Source: Limnobaculum eriocheiris
GTDB lineage: Bacteria > Pseudomonadota > Gammaproteobacteria > Enterobacterales > Enterobacteriaceae
Assembly: GCF_021010575.1 (NCBI RefSeq)
Contig: NZ_JAJNAG010000003.1
Location: forward strand, 124,001-188,000
Direction: 5' to 3'
DNA length: 64,000 nucleotides
Shown: piece by piece, positions 7,763 to 18,085 of the stretch
How the letters are laid out: the number at the start of each line of letters is the position of its first letter
Numbering within the stretch: position 1 is the stretch's first letter
Notes under the pieces: model-generated
Told to the model about the DNA's origin: nothing
Database searches by the model: none
The model's input: the letters and a program-made list of their open reading frames with translations, nothing else
Translations under genes and position numbers: made by a program

Positions 7763-9790
7763 ATGAAAAGAAAAATTTGCGCTCGCTCAGTGCTCGCATT
7801 ATTGTTTTTATATTCCGGGCATCTAATGGCTGCTGATTTCAGTGCTAATTTTAAAGATACTGATATCAGAGAATTTATTGATGTTGCCAGCAGAAATTTA
7901 AATAAAACAATTTTAGTTGATCCTGCCGTTCAGGGAAAAGTGTCAGTAAGAACCTATGACCTTCTTACTGAAGAGCAATATTATCAGTTTTTTCTTAGCG
8001 TATTAGATCTGTATGGTTTTTCTGCTATTCCGATGGATAACGGCATGATTAAAATTGTCCGTTCATCGACAGCGAAAACCGCGGGTGTACCTGTAGCAGA
8101 TACTGCCAATCCGGGAAAAGGTGATGAAATCATCACCCGGGTTGTTCAAATGGAAAACGTACCCGTCAGAGACCTGGCCCCTTTATTACGCCAGCTTAAT
8201 GATGCTTCCGGCGTGGGTAACGTAGTGAATTATGAACCGTCGAACGTTCTGTTACTGACGGGGAAAGCCTCTTCTATTAATCGCCTGGTGGATTTAGTTC
8301 ATCGGGTTGATGCCTCCGGTGTACAGCAAAGGGAAACTATTTCTTTGCAATATGGTTCCGCCAAAGAAATTTCAGACATGCTCAATAACCTGAGCAATGA
8401 GGAACAAAAAGGGCAGAGTGCACCGCAGTTAACGGCCAAAGTGGTTGCAGATACACGTACCAATACCCTGGTATTGAGTGGTTCTGCTCAGGCACGGGAG
8501 AAAACTCGTAGCCTGATTAAAAAACTGGACCGTAATGAAAACAGTCAGGGCAATACCCGAGTCTTCTACCTGAAATATGCTAACGCAGTGAAAATTGCCA
8601 CTGTGTTAACCGGTATTGGTGACAAAATTCAAACGGATAAAGGTGGTGGTGCTAAAGCGTCGGCTTCATTATCCAGTAAGAATGACCTGAATATTACCGC
8701 TGACGATCAGACTAACTCTCTGGTGATTACCGCGCAGCCTGATGTTATGCAGTCACTGTCACAGGTTATCGGCAAGCTGGATATTCGCCGGGCACAGGTA
8801 TTGGTTGAAGCGATTATTGTTGAAGTTCAGGATGGTGCCGGCATGAATCTGGGAGTGCAATGGGCGACCTCTCACGGAATTTCTCAGTTTACGAATACCG
8901 GTATTCCTATCTTTACCGCTAAACGCGGTGCCGATCAGTTAGATATTGATGGCAAATTTACCGCAACTAACCCACTAACGGGGGTACTTGGCGGTTATAA
9001 CGGTTTAGCTACCGGCTTCTTTAACGGTGATTTCGGTGCTCTGTTAACCGCACTGGCGTCTGATAATAAGAGCGACATTCTGTCAACACCAAGCGTTGTT
9101 ACTCTGGATAACCGGGAAGCTTCATTTAACGTAGGTCAGGATGTTCCTGTGTTATCAGGTTCTCAATCCAATACCTCCGGTGATAACGTTTTCAGTACGG
9201 TTGAACGTAAAACCGTCGGTACCAAACTGAAAGTTACCCCACTGATTAACGATGACAACTCGGTTCAAATGAAAATTGAACAGGAAGTTTCCAGCGTTGA
9301 CCCAACTTCGGCTCAAAGTACGTTAGGGCCAACCTTTAACACCCGCACTATTAATAATGAAGTATTAGTTAAGAGTGGTCAAACGGTGGTATTAGGCGGT
9401 CTGGTTGAAGACTTCACGACACAAACTGTATCTAAGATACCGTTGCTGGGTGATATTCCATTAATTGGTCAGCTGTTCCGTAGTACCTCAAACACCAAAG
9501 CGAAACGAAATCTGATGGTCTTTATTCGCCCAACGGTTATTCGTAGCGATGCTGACTATAACTACACCTCAAAAGTGAAATACAACAAGAGCCGTGAAGA
9601 TCAGCAGTATCGAATTGAAGAGAACAAGATCGGTATTGTTCCGCCAATCGATCCGAAAGTTCTACCTGAATACCCTGACAACTTATCTCCAGGTACTTTA
9701 GGCAGCTCGGGCACTGAGGACACTACTCAGCCGATTGTGCCAGCAACAACAACGGCAGCACCGCGTGGACGTAATCCATTTCGCGACTAA
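7763..9790 (+). CDS. gspD: Type II secretion system outer-membrane secretin GspD
   Basis: GspD forms the multimeric outer-membrane channel through which folded exoproteins leave. The 675-residue precursor has a Sec signal peptide (cleavage likely after GHLMA, residue 23), then N0 (FSANFKDTDIREFIDVASRNLNKTI), N1, N2 and N3 domains, and the secretin core (about 345-600) with VLVEAIIVEVQDG, ILSTPSVVTLDNREASFNVGQDVPVLSG, and the terminal VVLGGLVEDFT...IPLLGDIPLIGQLFR block. A C-terminal tail (about 610-675) could be the S-domain bound by a pilotin, but no pilotin gene is seen here. Length is close to PulD/OutD. Confidence 0.96.
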   Translation: MKRKICARSVLALLFLYSGHLMAADFSANFKDTDIREFIDVASRNLNKTILVDPAVQGKVSVRTYDLLTEEQYYQFFLSVLDLYGFSAIPMDNGMIKIVRSSTAKTAGVPVADTANPGKGDEIITRVVQMENVPVRDLAPLLRQLNDASGVGNVVNYEPSNVLLLTGKASSINRLVDLVHRVDASGVQQRETISLQYGSAKEISDMLNNLSNEEQKGQSAPQLTAKVVADTRTNTLVLSGSAQAREKTRSLIKKLDRNENSQGNTRVFYLKYANAVKIATVLTGIGDKIQTDKGGGAKASASLSSKNDLNITADDQTNSLVITAQPDVMQSLSQVIGKLDIRRAQVLVEAIIVEVQDGAGMNLGVQWATSHGISQFTNTGIPIFTAKRGADQLDIDGKFTATNPLTGVLGGYNGLATGFFNGDFGALLTALASDNKSDILSTPSVVTLDNREASFNVGQDVPVLSGSQSNTSGDNVFSTVERKTVGTKLKVTPLINDDNSVQMKIEQEVSSVDPTSAQSTLGPTFNTRTINNEVLVKSGQTVVLGGLVEDFTTQTVSKIPLLGDIPLIGQLFRSTSNTKAKRNLMVFIRPTVIRSDADYNYTSKVKYNKSREDQQYRIEENKIGIVPPIDPKVLPEYPDNLSPGTLGSSGTEDTTQPIVPATTTAAPRGRNPFRD

Positions 9791-9813
9791 ATAAATAGTA
9801 GAAGGCGGATGAT

Positions 9814-11298
9814 ATGGAAACTTCGAGCAAAGACTTCAGTGCCTATAGCTATGCCAAAGAGAATGGAATTCTGTTGGATCAAGGTGAGGTTTACCTGCGT
9901 GAAGATACGCCTTTACAGGCGTTACTGGAAATGCGGCGTATACAGGAACAGGCGTTTACCCCTATTACGTTAACCGTGGAAGCGTTCGATGAACGCTTGT
10001 CGCGGGTCTGGCAGCAGGGTAGCGGTGTATCTCAGCAAATGGTCGATGATATGGATGGTGATATCGACCTGATGGCACTGACGGAAGAGATCCCGGATAG
10101 TGAAGATTTGCTGGACAGTGACGAAAACTCGCCGGTTATTCGTCTGATTAACGCCATATTAAGTGAAGCCGTTAAAGAAGGTGCATCGGATATTCATATC
10201 GAAACCTTTGAGCGAACATTAAGTATTCGCTTTCGGGTTGATGGCCTGTTACATCCGGTTTTACAGCCAGCCAGAAAGCTGGCTCCGTTATTGGTTTCCC
10301 GTATTAAAGTTATGGCCAAGCTGGATATTGCTGAAAAGCGATTGCCACAGGATGGTCGTATCTCTTTACGTATTGGTCGTAAAGCCATTGATGTGCGGGT
10401 ATCTACCATTCCTTCACAATATGGTGAGCGTGTGGTTATGCGTTTGTTGGATAAAAACAATATGCGCATGGATCTGGGACAGTTGGGCCTGGCGGATGAT
10501 GACCGGGTGCTCCTTGAAGGGCTGATTGCCAAACCGCACGGTATCTTGCTGGTTACCGGACCAACAGGTTCTGGTAAGAGTACTTCTTTGTATGCCGTCC
10601 TTTCTTCCCTTAATGGCTTTGAACGCAACATTCTTACCGTAGAAGACCCTATTGAATATGAACTGGAAGGCGTCGGGCAAACTCAGGTTAACCCCAAAGT
10701 TGAGATGACCTTCGCCCGTGGTCTGCGCGCCATTCTGCGTCAGGACCCGGATGTGGTGATGATCGGGGAAATTCGTGATAGTGAAACCGCGCAAATTGCC
10801 GTTCAGGCATCATTAACCGGTCACCTGGTGATGTCCACCCTTCACACCAACAGTGCCTGCGGTGCGGTTACGCGTTTGCGGGATATGGGGTTGGAATCGT
10901 TTCTGATCGGTTCCTCATTATTAGGGGTTATTGCCCAACGTCTGGTGCGCCGCCTGTGTAAACATTGCCGTACTACTTCTGAACTTTCCGAAAGGGAAAA
11001 AGCGATGTATAGCTTTTTACCCCAACCTCCGGATGTGATTTACCGTGCCGTTGGCTGCGAACAGTGTCGTGAAAGTGGTTATCAGGGACGTGCCGGTATC
11101 CATGAATTTCTGGTGATGAATACAGAGCTGCGTCGTGCCATTAACGACAATCTGGATGAGATGACGCTGGACGATATATTGCGCAAACATACCCGAAGCC
11201 TGCGGCAGAACGGATTACTAAAAGTTATCAGTGGTGAAACTTCTATTGAAGAGGTGATGCGCGTCACCGCTGAACAAAATGAATCCGGAGAAGCATAA
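9814..11298 (+). CDS. gspE: Type II secretion system ATPase GspE
   Basis: GspE is the cytoplasmic hexameric ATPase that drives pseudopilus assembly and binds GspL. The 494-residue protein carries an N1E domain, then the ATPase domain with Walker [10 protein letters not shown] (249-257), the Asp box, Walker B in [14 protein letters not shown] (310-322), a His box ([10 protein letters not shown]), and the tetracysteine zinc site at Cys382/385 and Cys415/418. All catalytic motifs are intact, unlike in GspA. Its stop codon overlaps the gspF start by one base. Confidence 0.96.
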   Translation: METSSKDFSAYSYAKENGILLDQGEVYLREDTPLQALLEMRRIQEQAFTPITLTVEAFDERLSRVWQQGSGVSQQMVDDMDGDIDLMALTEEIPDSEDLLDSDENSPVIRLINAILSEAVKEGASDIHIETFERTLSIRFRVDGLLHPVLQPARKLAPLLVSRIKVMAKLDIAEKRLPQDGRISLRIGRKAIDVRVSTIPSQYGERVVMRLLDKNNMRMDLGQLGLADDDRVLLEGLIAKPHGILLVTGPTGSGKSTSLYAVLSSLNGFERNILTVEDPIEYELEGVGQTQVNPKVEMTFARGLRAILRQDPDVVMIGEIRDSETAQIAVQASLTGHLVMSTLHTNSACGAVTRLRDMGLESFLIGSSLLGVIAQRLVRRLCKHCRTTSELSEREKAMYSFLPQPPDVIYRAVGCEQCRESGYQGRAGIHEFLVMNTELRRAINDNLDEMTLDDILRKHTRSLRQNGLLKVISGETSIEEVMRVTAEQNESGEA

Positions 11299-12506
11299 TG
11301 GCACATTACGCATGGCGGGCAACGTTGCCAAACGGCAAAACCCAAAAAGGCACCCTACAGGCGGATACGCCAAAGCAGGCGCGCCAGCAGCTGCGGGAAC
11401 AGGGCATGACGCCCATCAGCATAGAAGAGACTAAAGCGGAGTCGGGTGGTAAAAAATCGTTTTTTGCCCGCAAGATTTCCAGTAACTCACTGGCTCTATT
11501 TACCCGCCAGTTATCAACACTGACCAATGCCGCTTTGCCTTTAGAAAGCGCGTTAAAAGTTATTGCCCGCCAAACGGAAGATGAAGTGATGGCGAAAGCC
11601 ATTGATGATATCCACGATAAGGTGGTGGAAGGCTACTCCCTTTCGGATGCTTTGGGTAACTACCCTCAGGCGTTCGACAATTTGTACCGTACACTGGTGA
11701 CCGCAGGGGAAAAGACCGGTCATTTAGGGAAAGTGCTCGACAAACTGGCTGATTACAACGATCAACGTCAACAGATGAAAAGTAAGCTGACTCAGGCGAT
11801 GGTATACCCCATTACCCTGACGTTGGTAGCAACGACGGTTATTTGTATTTTGTTGGTGGCGGTAGTACCGCAAGTGGTCGATCAGTTTACCCATATGAAG
11901 CAGCAACTGCCGGTGACGACGCGAACGCTGATTGCCGTGAGTGACTTCTTACAAAACAATGGGCTGTTTATTTTAATAGGGATCGTTGCTGCCGTATTTG
12001 GATTCCGTACCTGGGTAGCCAGAGGGCAGAACCGTCTGCGTTACCATAAATGGCTGGTACGTTCCGCATCCATCAGCAAATTAGTACGGGCAATTAACAG
12101 TGCCCGCTATATTCGTACCCTCAGTATTTTGCAGGCCAGTAGCGTTCCATTATTAGAAGCCATGAATATCTCGGTAGACGGGATAGAGAATCTTTATGCC
12201 AGAGAAGTACTCACCGAAGCGGCTGACAAGGTTCGTCAGGGGGCAACGCTGAACTCTTCTCTGGAACAAACACAGCTATTCCCGCCAATGATGCTGTATA
12301 TGGTGGCATCGGGAGAACAGAGTAGCGAGTTGGGGCCGCTAATGGAACGCGCCGCAGACACTCAGGATAAAGCCCTTCAACATCGTATTACATTAACTTT
12401 AGCCGTTTTCGAACCCGCGTTGGTTATTACCATGGCGACTATCGTGCTGTTTATCGTCATGTCGATTCTACAACCGATCCTGCAACTTAATAACATGGTG
12501 AGTTAA
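11298..12506 (+). CDS. gspF: Type II secretion system inner-membrane platform protein GspF
   Basis: GspF is the polytopic core of the inner-membrane assembly platform. The 402-residue protein has two repeated cytoplasmic GspF domains (about 70-193 and 270-395) with FTRQLSTLTNAALPLESALKVI and YIRTLSILQASSVPLLEAM, and three membrane segments (about 170-192, 220-240, 375-395). The length is the usual one. The ATG overlaps the gspE TAA by one base, indicating coupled translation. Confidence 0.96.
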   Translation: MAHYAWRATLPNGKTQKGTLQADTPKQARQQLREQGMTPISIEETKAESGGKKSFFARKISSNSLALFTRQLSTLTNAALPLESALKVIARQTEDEVMAKAIDDIHDKVVEGYSLSDALGNYPQAFDNLYRTLVTAGEKTGHLGKVLDKLADYNDQRQQMKSKLTQAMVYPITLTLVATTVICILLVAVVPQVVDQFTHMKQQLPVTTRTLIAVSDFLQNNGLFILIGIVAAVFGFRTWVARGQNRLRYHKWLVRSASISKLVRAINSARYIRTLSILQASSVPLLEAMNISVDGIENLYAREVLTEAADKVRQGATLNSSLEQTQLFPPMMLYMVASGEQSSELGPLMERAADTQDKALQHRITLTLAVFEPALVITMATIVLFIVMSILQPILQLNNMVS

Positions 12507-12513
12507 GAATATC

Positions 12514-12990
12514 ATGAAAAATCAAAACATTAATCAAAAGCGCATGCGGAGCCAATCGGGTTTTACCCTGATGGAAATCATGGTGGTTATCGTTATTTTG
12601 GGTGTTTTGGCCAGTCTGGTTATCCCTAACCTGATGGGAAACAAAGAGCGTGCGGACCGACAAAAAGCGGTGAGTGATATTGTCGCACTGGAAAATACCC
12701 TTGATATGTACAAGTTGGATAACGGGCGCTACCCAACCACTGAGCAGGGCCTTAAAGCGCTGGTTACCAAACCTGAACTTCAGCCAATACCGAAAAACTA
12801 TCGTGCAGATGGCTATATTCGTCGTCTGCCAACTGACCCATGGAACAATGACTATTTAATTGTTAGCCCGGGTGAACACGGACCTATTGATGTGTTTTCC
12901 GTTGGTCCGGGTGGTGAGGCAAATACTGCCGATGATGTCACCAACTGGGATATGGATAAGAAAACCGAAGCAACGCCAGGACAAAAATAA
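12514..12990 (+). CDS. gspG: Type II secretion system major pseudopilin GspG
   Basis: GspG is the main subunit of the periplasmic pseudopilus. The 158-residue precursor has the type IV prepilin site SG|FTLMEIMVVIVILGVLAS, with processing by GspO after Gly16 and the conserved Glu at +5. The globular part includes TEQGLKALV and the C-terminal calcium-site region ending SVGPGGEANTADDVTNWD, characteristic of GspG. Confidence 0.97.
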   Translation: MKNQNINQKRMRSQSGFTLMEIMVVIVILGVLASLVIPNLMGNKERADRQKAVSDIVALENTLDMYKLDNGRYPTTEQGLKALVTKPELQPIPKNYRADGYIRRLPTDPWNNDYLIVSPGEHGPIDVFSVGPGGEANTADDVTNWDMDKKTEATPGQK

Positions 12991-13535
12991 TGTCCAGTCA
13001 TCGCTCCCGGGGCTTTACGCTGCTTGAAGTTATGCTAACGCTGGTGATCTTTGCTATCAGCGCCACCATTGTGGTGATGACATTACCTTCAAAAAGCGGG
13101 CCGGGAGTGTTTGGCGAACAGTTTAAAACCTTGGTGGATTATGGCTCCAGCAAAGCCGTCATGGAGGACAGTGTTGTCGGCCTGACGCTAACCTATCAGG
13201 GATATCAACTGATGATCCTGAAAGGGAACGGTGAAGGGGCTCAGGATAGCCTGCAGTGGGAGCCGCTTGTGGCGGGTCGTATTACCACTAAAGGCGAATT
13301 TCCGGAAGATCTGCGGATCACCATAGAACCGCAGAAAATGGCGCTGAGTTTAAATGATCCACCACAAATTATTTTTTTACCGGACGGTGAGATCAGTCTG
13401 TTCAGACTGACATTCGAAGGAGAAGACAGAAAAGATATCTATTCTGTGGTCTCTCAGGGCGCATCTCCGGTTGAGGTGGTAAACGGCTACGGTAACGAAG
13501 CAAAAGAGGCAGATAATGCGAAAGATGCGCAATGA
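12990..13535 (+). CDS. gspH: Type II secretion system minor pseudopilin GspH
   Basis: GspH is a minor pseudopilin near the pseudopilus tip. The 181-residue precursor shows the prepilin cleavage site RG|FTLLEVMLTLVIFAISA (after Gly8) and a beta-rich C-terminal part with QIIFLPDGEISLFRLTFEG. It starts within the end of gspG (1-base overlap) and its 3' end overlaps gspI by 20 bases. Confidence 0.92.
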   Translation: MSSHRSRGFTLLEVMLTLVIFAISATIVVMTLPSKSGPGVFGEQFKTLVDYGSSKAVMEDSVVGLTLTYQGYQLMILKGNGEGAQDSLQWEPLVAGRITTKGEFPEDLRITIEPQKMALSLNDPPQIIFLPDGEISLFRLTFEGEDRKDIYSVVSQGASPVEVVNGYGNEAKEADNAKDAQ

Positions 13536-13893
13536 GCAAGGCATGACGCTGCTGGAAGTCATGGTGGCCATGGCTATCTTCTCTTGCGCAGCGTTAGCGC
13601 TGATGAATACCGTGACCGTCAGTAGTCACTATACCGCACAGTTGGGAGAGACACTGCGGGCCAGTTGGGTAGCGGAAAATCAAATGGCTGAAGCGCGGTT
13701 AGCTCACCGTGCGTTTACCGACCAGCCCAGTGGCAATGAAGAGATTGGCGGCCAAACCTGGTACTGGCAGGCGCGATTAGCGCAGACGTCGTCCGGAGTG
13801 AAAGTGAATGAGGTCATCGTGTTTCGCGAAGGTGAAGAGGAACATCCGTTGGTCACTCTACGGGATGCTTCACTGGCTGGAGGCACAAAATGA
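13516..13893 (+). CDS. gspI: Type II secretion system minor pseudopilin GspI
   Basis: GspI forms the tip complex with GspJ and GspK and is thought to nucleate the pseudopilus. The 125-residue precursor has the cleavage site QG|MTLLEVMVAMAIFSCAALA (after Gly9) and the family marker WVAENQMAE in the helix just after the membrane part. It overlaps the gspH end by 20 bases and the gspJ start by 4. Confidence 0.93.
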   Translation: MRKMRNEQGMTLLEVMVAMAIFSCAALALMNTVTVSSHYTAQLGETLRASWVAENQMAEARLAHRAFTDQPSGNEEIGGQTWYWQARLAQTSSGVKVNEVIVFREGEEEHPLVTLRDASLAGGTK

Positions 13894-14621
13894 ACGCCTT
13901 AAAGCGTGCTCGCCAACAGGGTTTTACCATGATGGAGGTGATCATTGCGCTGGTAATATTCGCCATGATCAGCATGATGGCGTGGCAGATTTTAAACGGT
14001 TCAATGAGCAATGCGGCGGTGTCGGACGCACAGTCGGCCAGGTTTAACCAGCTACAAATAACCTATAGCCGATTGGAGCGTGATTTTTCGCAGGCCATGC
14101 CTCGCGCTCCGGTTGGCAGCAGCGCTGCGTTTCAACTGAGAGACGGCATATTGGTTCTGACCACGCAGGACAGTGTAGTCAGCCTTGGAAATCCACAAAG
14201 TGCAGACTTGATTCGGGTTTCATGGTGGTTGAAAGATAACCAGGTCTATCGGGGGATCGCCTCGGTACTGGATGGTGCCAGTGTCACTGACTGGACTAAG
14301 ATTCCAATGATTGACCATGTCAAAAAGATGGACTGGCGCTTTTTTAATACAGACTGGCAAAACCAGTGGGATGAAGCAGAGATGATCCCTAAAGGTATCG
14401 AGCTAACCTTAACGCTGGAAGACGATACGGTATGGCGTTGGGTGTTTATGACCCCGGGTAGCTGGCCAAAAGGTGGAACATCAAGTATTCAGGGGTCTGA
14501 TGAAAACAATCCGGCGGCGGGTGAGCAGAAACCTGATGCGGATAAACCGGGCGATGCCGCCCCATCGGCAACCACGCCTGCACAAGGTGGCAGTACGCCG
14601 GATGCGGGAGGTGCCAAATGA
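13890..14621 (+). CDS. gspJ: Type II secretion system minor pseudopilin GspJ, extended tail
   Basis: GspJ is a tip-complex pseudopilin. The precursor has the site QG|FTMMEVIIALVIFAMISMMA (after Gly11), then YSRLERDFSQAMPR and the usual beta-rich core ending near WRWVFMTPGSW. At 243 residues it is longer than typical GspJ because of a low-complexity tail of about 45 residues rich in Pro, Ala, Gly and Asp (from about residue 195), probably disordered. It overlaps gspI and gspK by 4 bases each. Confidence 0.94.
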   Translation: MNALKRARQQGFTMMEVIIALVIFAMISMMAWQILNGSMSNAAVSDAQSARFNQLQITYSRLERDFSQAMPRAPVGSSAAFQLRDGILVLTTQDSVVSLGNPQSADLIRVSWWLKDNQVYRGIASVLDGASVTDWTKIPMIDHVKKMDWRFFNTDWQNQWDEAEMIPKGIELTLTLEDDTVWRWVFMTPGSWPKGGTSSIQGSDENNPAAGEQKPDADKPGDAAPSATTPAQGGSTPDAGGAK

Positions 14622-15628
14622 ACCGTGGATCTAAACGGCGTCAGAGAGGTGTCGCACTGTTAGTAGTGTTGATTCTGTTGGTATTAATGTCGGTATTAGC
14701 CGCCCGCATCAGCCAGCAGTTTACCCGCAACCTACAGAAGATTCAGTTTCAACTGGGCCAGCAAACTTTGCGTTGGAACTCAGATGCCGCGGTGCAACTG
14801 GCGATTGTTCGATTGGAAGGCGATCTGTCTGACGGGAAAAAGCCCAGTTCGCTGGATCAGTCCTGGGCCCAGCCAGTTAGCGTAAAAACGGATGATTATC
14901 AGTTGGAAAGCCAGGTCGTTGATGCGCAAACCTGCTTTAACGTCAACAGCCTGTTAACGGTGGATAATAGCTCGAATTCATCCCTTCCCGGTGAGAAGCC
15001 GATGACGCAAAAAGTGGTGGAATACCTGATGAGCAGTGCCGGTATTAATTCGGCAACGGCAGAAACGCTGTTTAATGAACTGACCGTTTATTTAGGGATT
15101 GATGGCGGAAGCGACAATGCTAAAGCCAATTCAGCGGCAGAAGCCTTTAAGACGATGCAACCGCCAAGAGTACCGGCTAAACAGATGATGTACTCCATCA
15201 GCGAATTGAAATTGCTGCCGGGGTTTCCACTGGAGTCTTATGCCAGATTAAGCAAGCTGTTATGCGCATTACCCAATACTAAAACTAAAGTGAACATTAA
15301 CTCATTGACGGAACAGCAGGCTCCTTTGCTTTCAGGGCTATTTTTAGGAGAGTTGACGGTTGATGATGCCCGTCAACTGATTAGCAAACGCCCTGATAGC
15401 GGTTGGGAAACCGTGGAAGCATTTAAAGCTCAGTTGGAGAAGCAGTTTCCGGTGAAGGGTAAAGAGACTTCCGCCGACACGTATATGACCGTGAACAGTA
15501 ATTTTTTCACCGTTTATACTACCGGACGCACGGATAATCTGACTCTGCGATTTGTTGATAATTTGTACCTTGATGAAGAGACCAGAGAAGCCAGCCGCTG
15601 GTTACATCGATATCGAACTATTGAGTAG
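14618..15628 (+). CDS. gspK: Type II secretion system minor pseudopilin GspK
   Basis: GspK is the large minor pseudopilin that caps the tip. The 336-residue precursor has the site RG|VALLVVLILLVLMSVLAA (after Gly11); as is usual for GspK there is no Glu at +5. The large inserted alpha-helical domain holds CFNVNSLL, SISELKLLPGF and VNINSLTEQQAPLLSGLF. It overlaps gspJ by 4 bases and is followed 14 bp later by gspL. Confidence 0.94.
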   Translation: MNRGSKRRQRGVALLVVLILLVLMSVLAARISQQFTRNLQKIQFQLGQQTLRWNSDAAVQLAIVRLEGDLSDGKKPSSLDQSWAQPVSVKTDDYQLESQVVDAQTCFNVNSLLTVDNSSNSSLPGEKPMTQKVVEYLMSSAGINSATAETLFNELTVYLGIDGGSDNAKANSAAEAFKTMQPPRVPAKQMMYSISELKLLPGFPLESYARLSKLLCALPNTKTKVNINSLTEQQAPLLSGLFLGELTVDDARQLISKRPDSGWETVEAFKAQLEKQFPVKGKETSADTYMTVNSNFFTVYTTGRTDNLTLRFVDNLYLDEETREASRWLHRYRTIE

Positions 15629-15642
15629 TAGGGATATTTATA

Positions 15643-16800
15643 ATGAAACAGGCACTTTTTATCAGATTAGGTTCAACGCCGGATACGCCCGTTTGGTGGT
15701 GTGCTCTGCAGGCTGGAGTGGCATCAACACCTGAGCGTCTGAACGGCTGGGATCAACTCTCTCAACTGAGGGCACATCCGTTATCGCAATATGTTTGCCT
15801 GTTACTTCCTACCAGCGATCTTATCTTTCGCCGTTTTAAGTTACCTAAAAAATGGGCTCTGCATCAAACCCCTCAATTTACCTGGATAGCAGAAGACTCA
15901 CTGATGGGTGAAATCGATGATTTGCACTGGACCGTTATGCGACGGACCGGCGGTGAGTTAGATACGGTTGCGGTACGCAGTACCAAATTGCAGCAGTGGC
16001 TGGATGCCTGTAACAGCGCGGGGCTTAAAGTGCTCCAGGCATTACCCGACGCGTTATTGCTGCCGGAGAATCCTCAGGGACATACGTTGGTTTCTCTGGA
16101 AGATCAGTGGTGGGTGCGTTATGAAACCGGGGCCAGCGTGGTGGAAACGCCACTGTTATCGGACCTGTTGGTTCGTTTACCCCAGGGAACCCGGCGCAGC
16201 TATGGTGACTTACCGGAAGGCATGAGTGCTGATGAAGTCAATCCGTGGCAGCATCCATTACTGCTAATTCAGGAACGCTGGCGGGCAGAGCGGCTAAATG
16301 TACTGCATGGTGTGTTTAGCCAGTCTGATAACCGCGGTGAGATCTTAAAGCGCTGGAAAAAACCACTGATATTTTCTGTGATTCTGGCGTTTTGTCTGAG
16401 TCTGTTTCCTCAATTTGCCGTGTTGTGGAACGTTAAAGGCCGCCAGAATGCGCTGGCTGAGGAAACCCAGCAGGTCTATAAACGCTATCTCCCCGGTGAG
16501 GCACCAACCAGCAACCTGAAGTACAACTTTGAAAAAGGCATCGCTAAAGCGAAAAGTGGTTTTTTCACTCAGTTACAACAGCTGGATATGATGAAGCAGG
16601 CCTATCCGGATATTGAAGTTCGCTCAGTGAAATATGATGGTAAGAGTGGAGCATTAACGCTGGATGTCAGCTCAATGGAAAAAGACCGGATCTCCGCGTT
16701 TGTTACACAAACTCAGCCGATCTTTGGCTTCACTTTACAGCCGGGTTCAACAAATCCGCCATATACCGGCGTTCTGGTTGGGGGAGATGTCGCAAAATGA
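15643..16800 (+). CDS. gspL: Type II secretion system platform protein GspL
   Basis: GspL recruits the GspE ATPase to the inner membrane. The 385-residue protein has an actin-like cytoplasmic domain (about 1-235), one membrane segment (about 244-262, LIFSVILAFCLSLFPQFAVLW), and a ferredoxin-like periplasmic domain (about 300-380) that pairs with GspM. It overlaps gspM by 4 bases. Recognition is by topology, partial motifs and operon position. Confidence 0.92.
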   Translation: MKQALFIRLGSTPDTPVWWCALQAGVASTPERLNGWDQLSQLRAHPLSQYVCLLLPTSDLIFRRFKLPKKWALHQTPQFTWIAEDSLMGEIDDLHWTVMRRTGGELDTVAVRSTKLQQWLDACNSAGLKVLQALPDALLLPENPQGHTLVSLEDQWWVRYETGASVVETPLLSDLLVRLPQGTRRSYGDLPEGMSADEVNPWQHPLLLIQERWRAERLNVLHGVFSQSDNRGEILKRWKKPLIFSVILAFCLSLFPQFAVLWNVKGRQNALAEETQQVYKRYLPGEAPTSNLKYNFEKGIAKAKSGFFTQLQQLDMMKQAYPDIEVRSVKYDGKSGALTLDVSSMEKDRISAFVTQTQPIFGFTLQPGSTNPPYTGVLVGGDVAK

Positions 16801-17273
16801 AAGAGAAGCTAATCGCCTATTTTAATGGCAAAGCGCCACGGGAACGGGTACTGATGGTTTTAGGGGTAATAACCCTACTGTGGGGACTGTTGTTTTACGG
16901 TTTGTGGATCCCTTTACAGACAGCAGTACAGGAAGGCTGGCAGGCCATCTCCCGCTCTCAGGATACCATCACCTGGATGCAGGAAATGGCGGAAGACAGA
17001 GATTTACCGACTTATCAATTGATTGCTGCGGATCCTAAACAGGCGATTGAGCAGAGTGCAGCTCAGGCAAAAATCACTTTGCCACAGATGCAAATGGCGG
17101 CCAATAGCGCAGATATCATTATTGATAATGTACCTTTTGTTTCGCTAAAAAGTTGGCTGGTCGCGTTAAACAATACATCAGGCATTCGAATTGAAAACAT
17201 CACTATGGCTCCGGCAGATAATGCGGGAGGCGTGAAAGTTCAGTTGAAGCTGGCCTGGGGCCCAAGAGGATGA
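16797..17273 (+). CDS. gspM: Type II secretion system platform protein GspM
   Basis: GspM stabilises GspL in the inner-membrane platform. The 158-residue protein has a short cytoplasmic start containing PRERVLMVLG, a membrane segment (about 18-37), a coiled-coil region and a ferredoxin-like periplasmic domain with VPFVSLKSWLVALN...IRIENI. It overlaps gspL and gspO by 4 bases each; gspN, sometimes found after gspM, is absent. Confidence 0.92.
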   Translation: MKEKLIAYFNGKAPRERVLMVLGVITLLWGLLFYGLWIPLQTAVQEGWQAISRSQDTITWMQEMAEDRDLPTYQLIAADPKQAIEQSAAQAKITLPQMQMAANSADIIIDNVPFVSLKSWLVALNNTSGIRIENITMAPADNAGGVKVQLKLAWGPRG

Positions 17274-18085
17274 GTTCAACAGAGCAGCTATTTTTCCTGC
17301 TGCGAGGTGAGCATTTATGGCTGTTTTGCCTGTTTAGCGCTGTGTTAGGCGCCATTACAGGCAGTTTTTTGGGGGTGGTGATAGAGCGTTTACCCTTGAT
17401 GCTTAACCATCAGGAAGGGGAGCCGGAGTTGAATCTGACTCTGCCTCGCTCTCATTGTTCGCATTGTTTACATGTATTGTGCTGGTGGGAGAATGTTCCC
17501 ATCGTTAGCTGGTTGGTATTACGTGGGCGTTGTAGTCAGTGTCAAAGTGCCATTCCAGCCCGATTACTCTGGATTGAGGTGACGACAGGTCTACTGTTTT
17601 GTCTGATGGCAATCTTAATGCCGTCACCAGAAAGGTTATTATCAGCATGGATATTGGTCAGTTTTTTACTGGCCCTTAGCCTGATTGACTGGTGGCATAT
17701 GCTGTTGCCGGATGTATTAACACAGCCGCTGCTTTGGCTGGGATTACTGATCAATGCCTGTAGCGGCGCAGTTAATTTAGCGGATGCTGTATACGGCGCG
17801 GTGGCGGGTTATTTGTGCTTATGGTTGCTGTACTGGCTGTTTCGTGGGCTGACGGGAAAAGAGGGGCTGGGTTATGGTGATTTTAAATTGTTAGCTGCAC
17901 TAGGGGCATGGTTAGGATGGCAGGCGCTCCCCTTTCTGTGCCTTATTGCCGGACTCACAGGTATGGTCATCGGTGGCTGGAAAACCTGGAAAGCAGGGAA
18001 ACAGACACCACTACCTTTTGGCCCCTATTTAAGTTTTTCCGGCGCAATATTATTTATATTTTATAATTCACATATATATCTTTAA
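17270..18085 (+). CDS. gspO: Prepilin peptidase GspO
   Basis: GspO is the inner-membrane aspartic protease that cleaves and N-methylates the pseudopilins. The 271-residue polytopic protein has the cytoplasmic four-cysteine zinc loop (Cys63/66 and Cys88/91), the first catalytic aspartate region LSLIDWWHMLLPD (Asp140/Asp147) and the second in GYGDFK (Asp204), with about seven or eight membrane segments. It closes the gspC-O operon and provides processing for GspG-K. The last residues and the stop run into AT-rich DNA. Confidence 0.95.
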   Translation: MSSTEQLFFLLRGEHLWLFCLFSAVLGAITGSFLGVVIERLPLMLNHQEGEPELNLTLPRSHCSHCLHVLCWWENVPIVSWLVLRGRCSQCQSAIPARLLWIEVTTGLLFCLMAILMPSPERLLSAWILVSFLLALSLIDWWHMLLPDVLTQPLLWLGLLINACSGAVNLADAVYGAVAGYLCLWLLYWLFRGLTGKEGLGYGDFKLLAALGAWLGWQALPFLCLIAGLTGMVIGGWKTWKAGKQTPLPFGPYLSFSGAILFIFYNSHIYL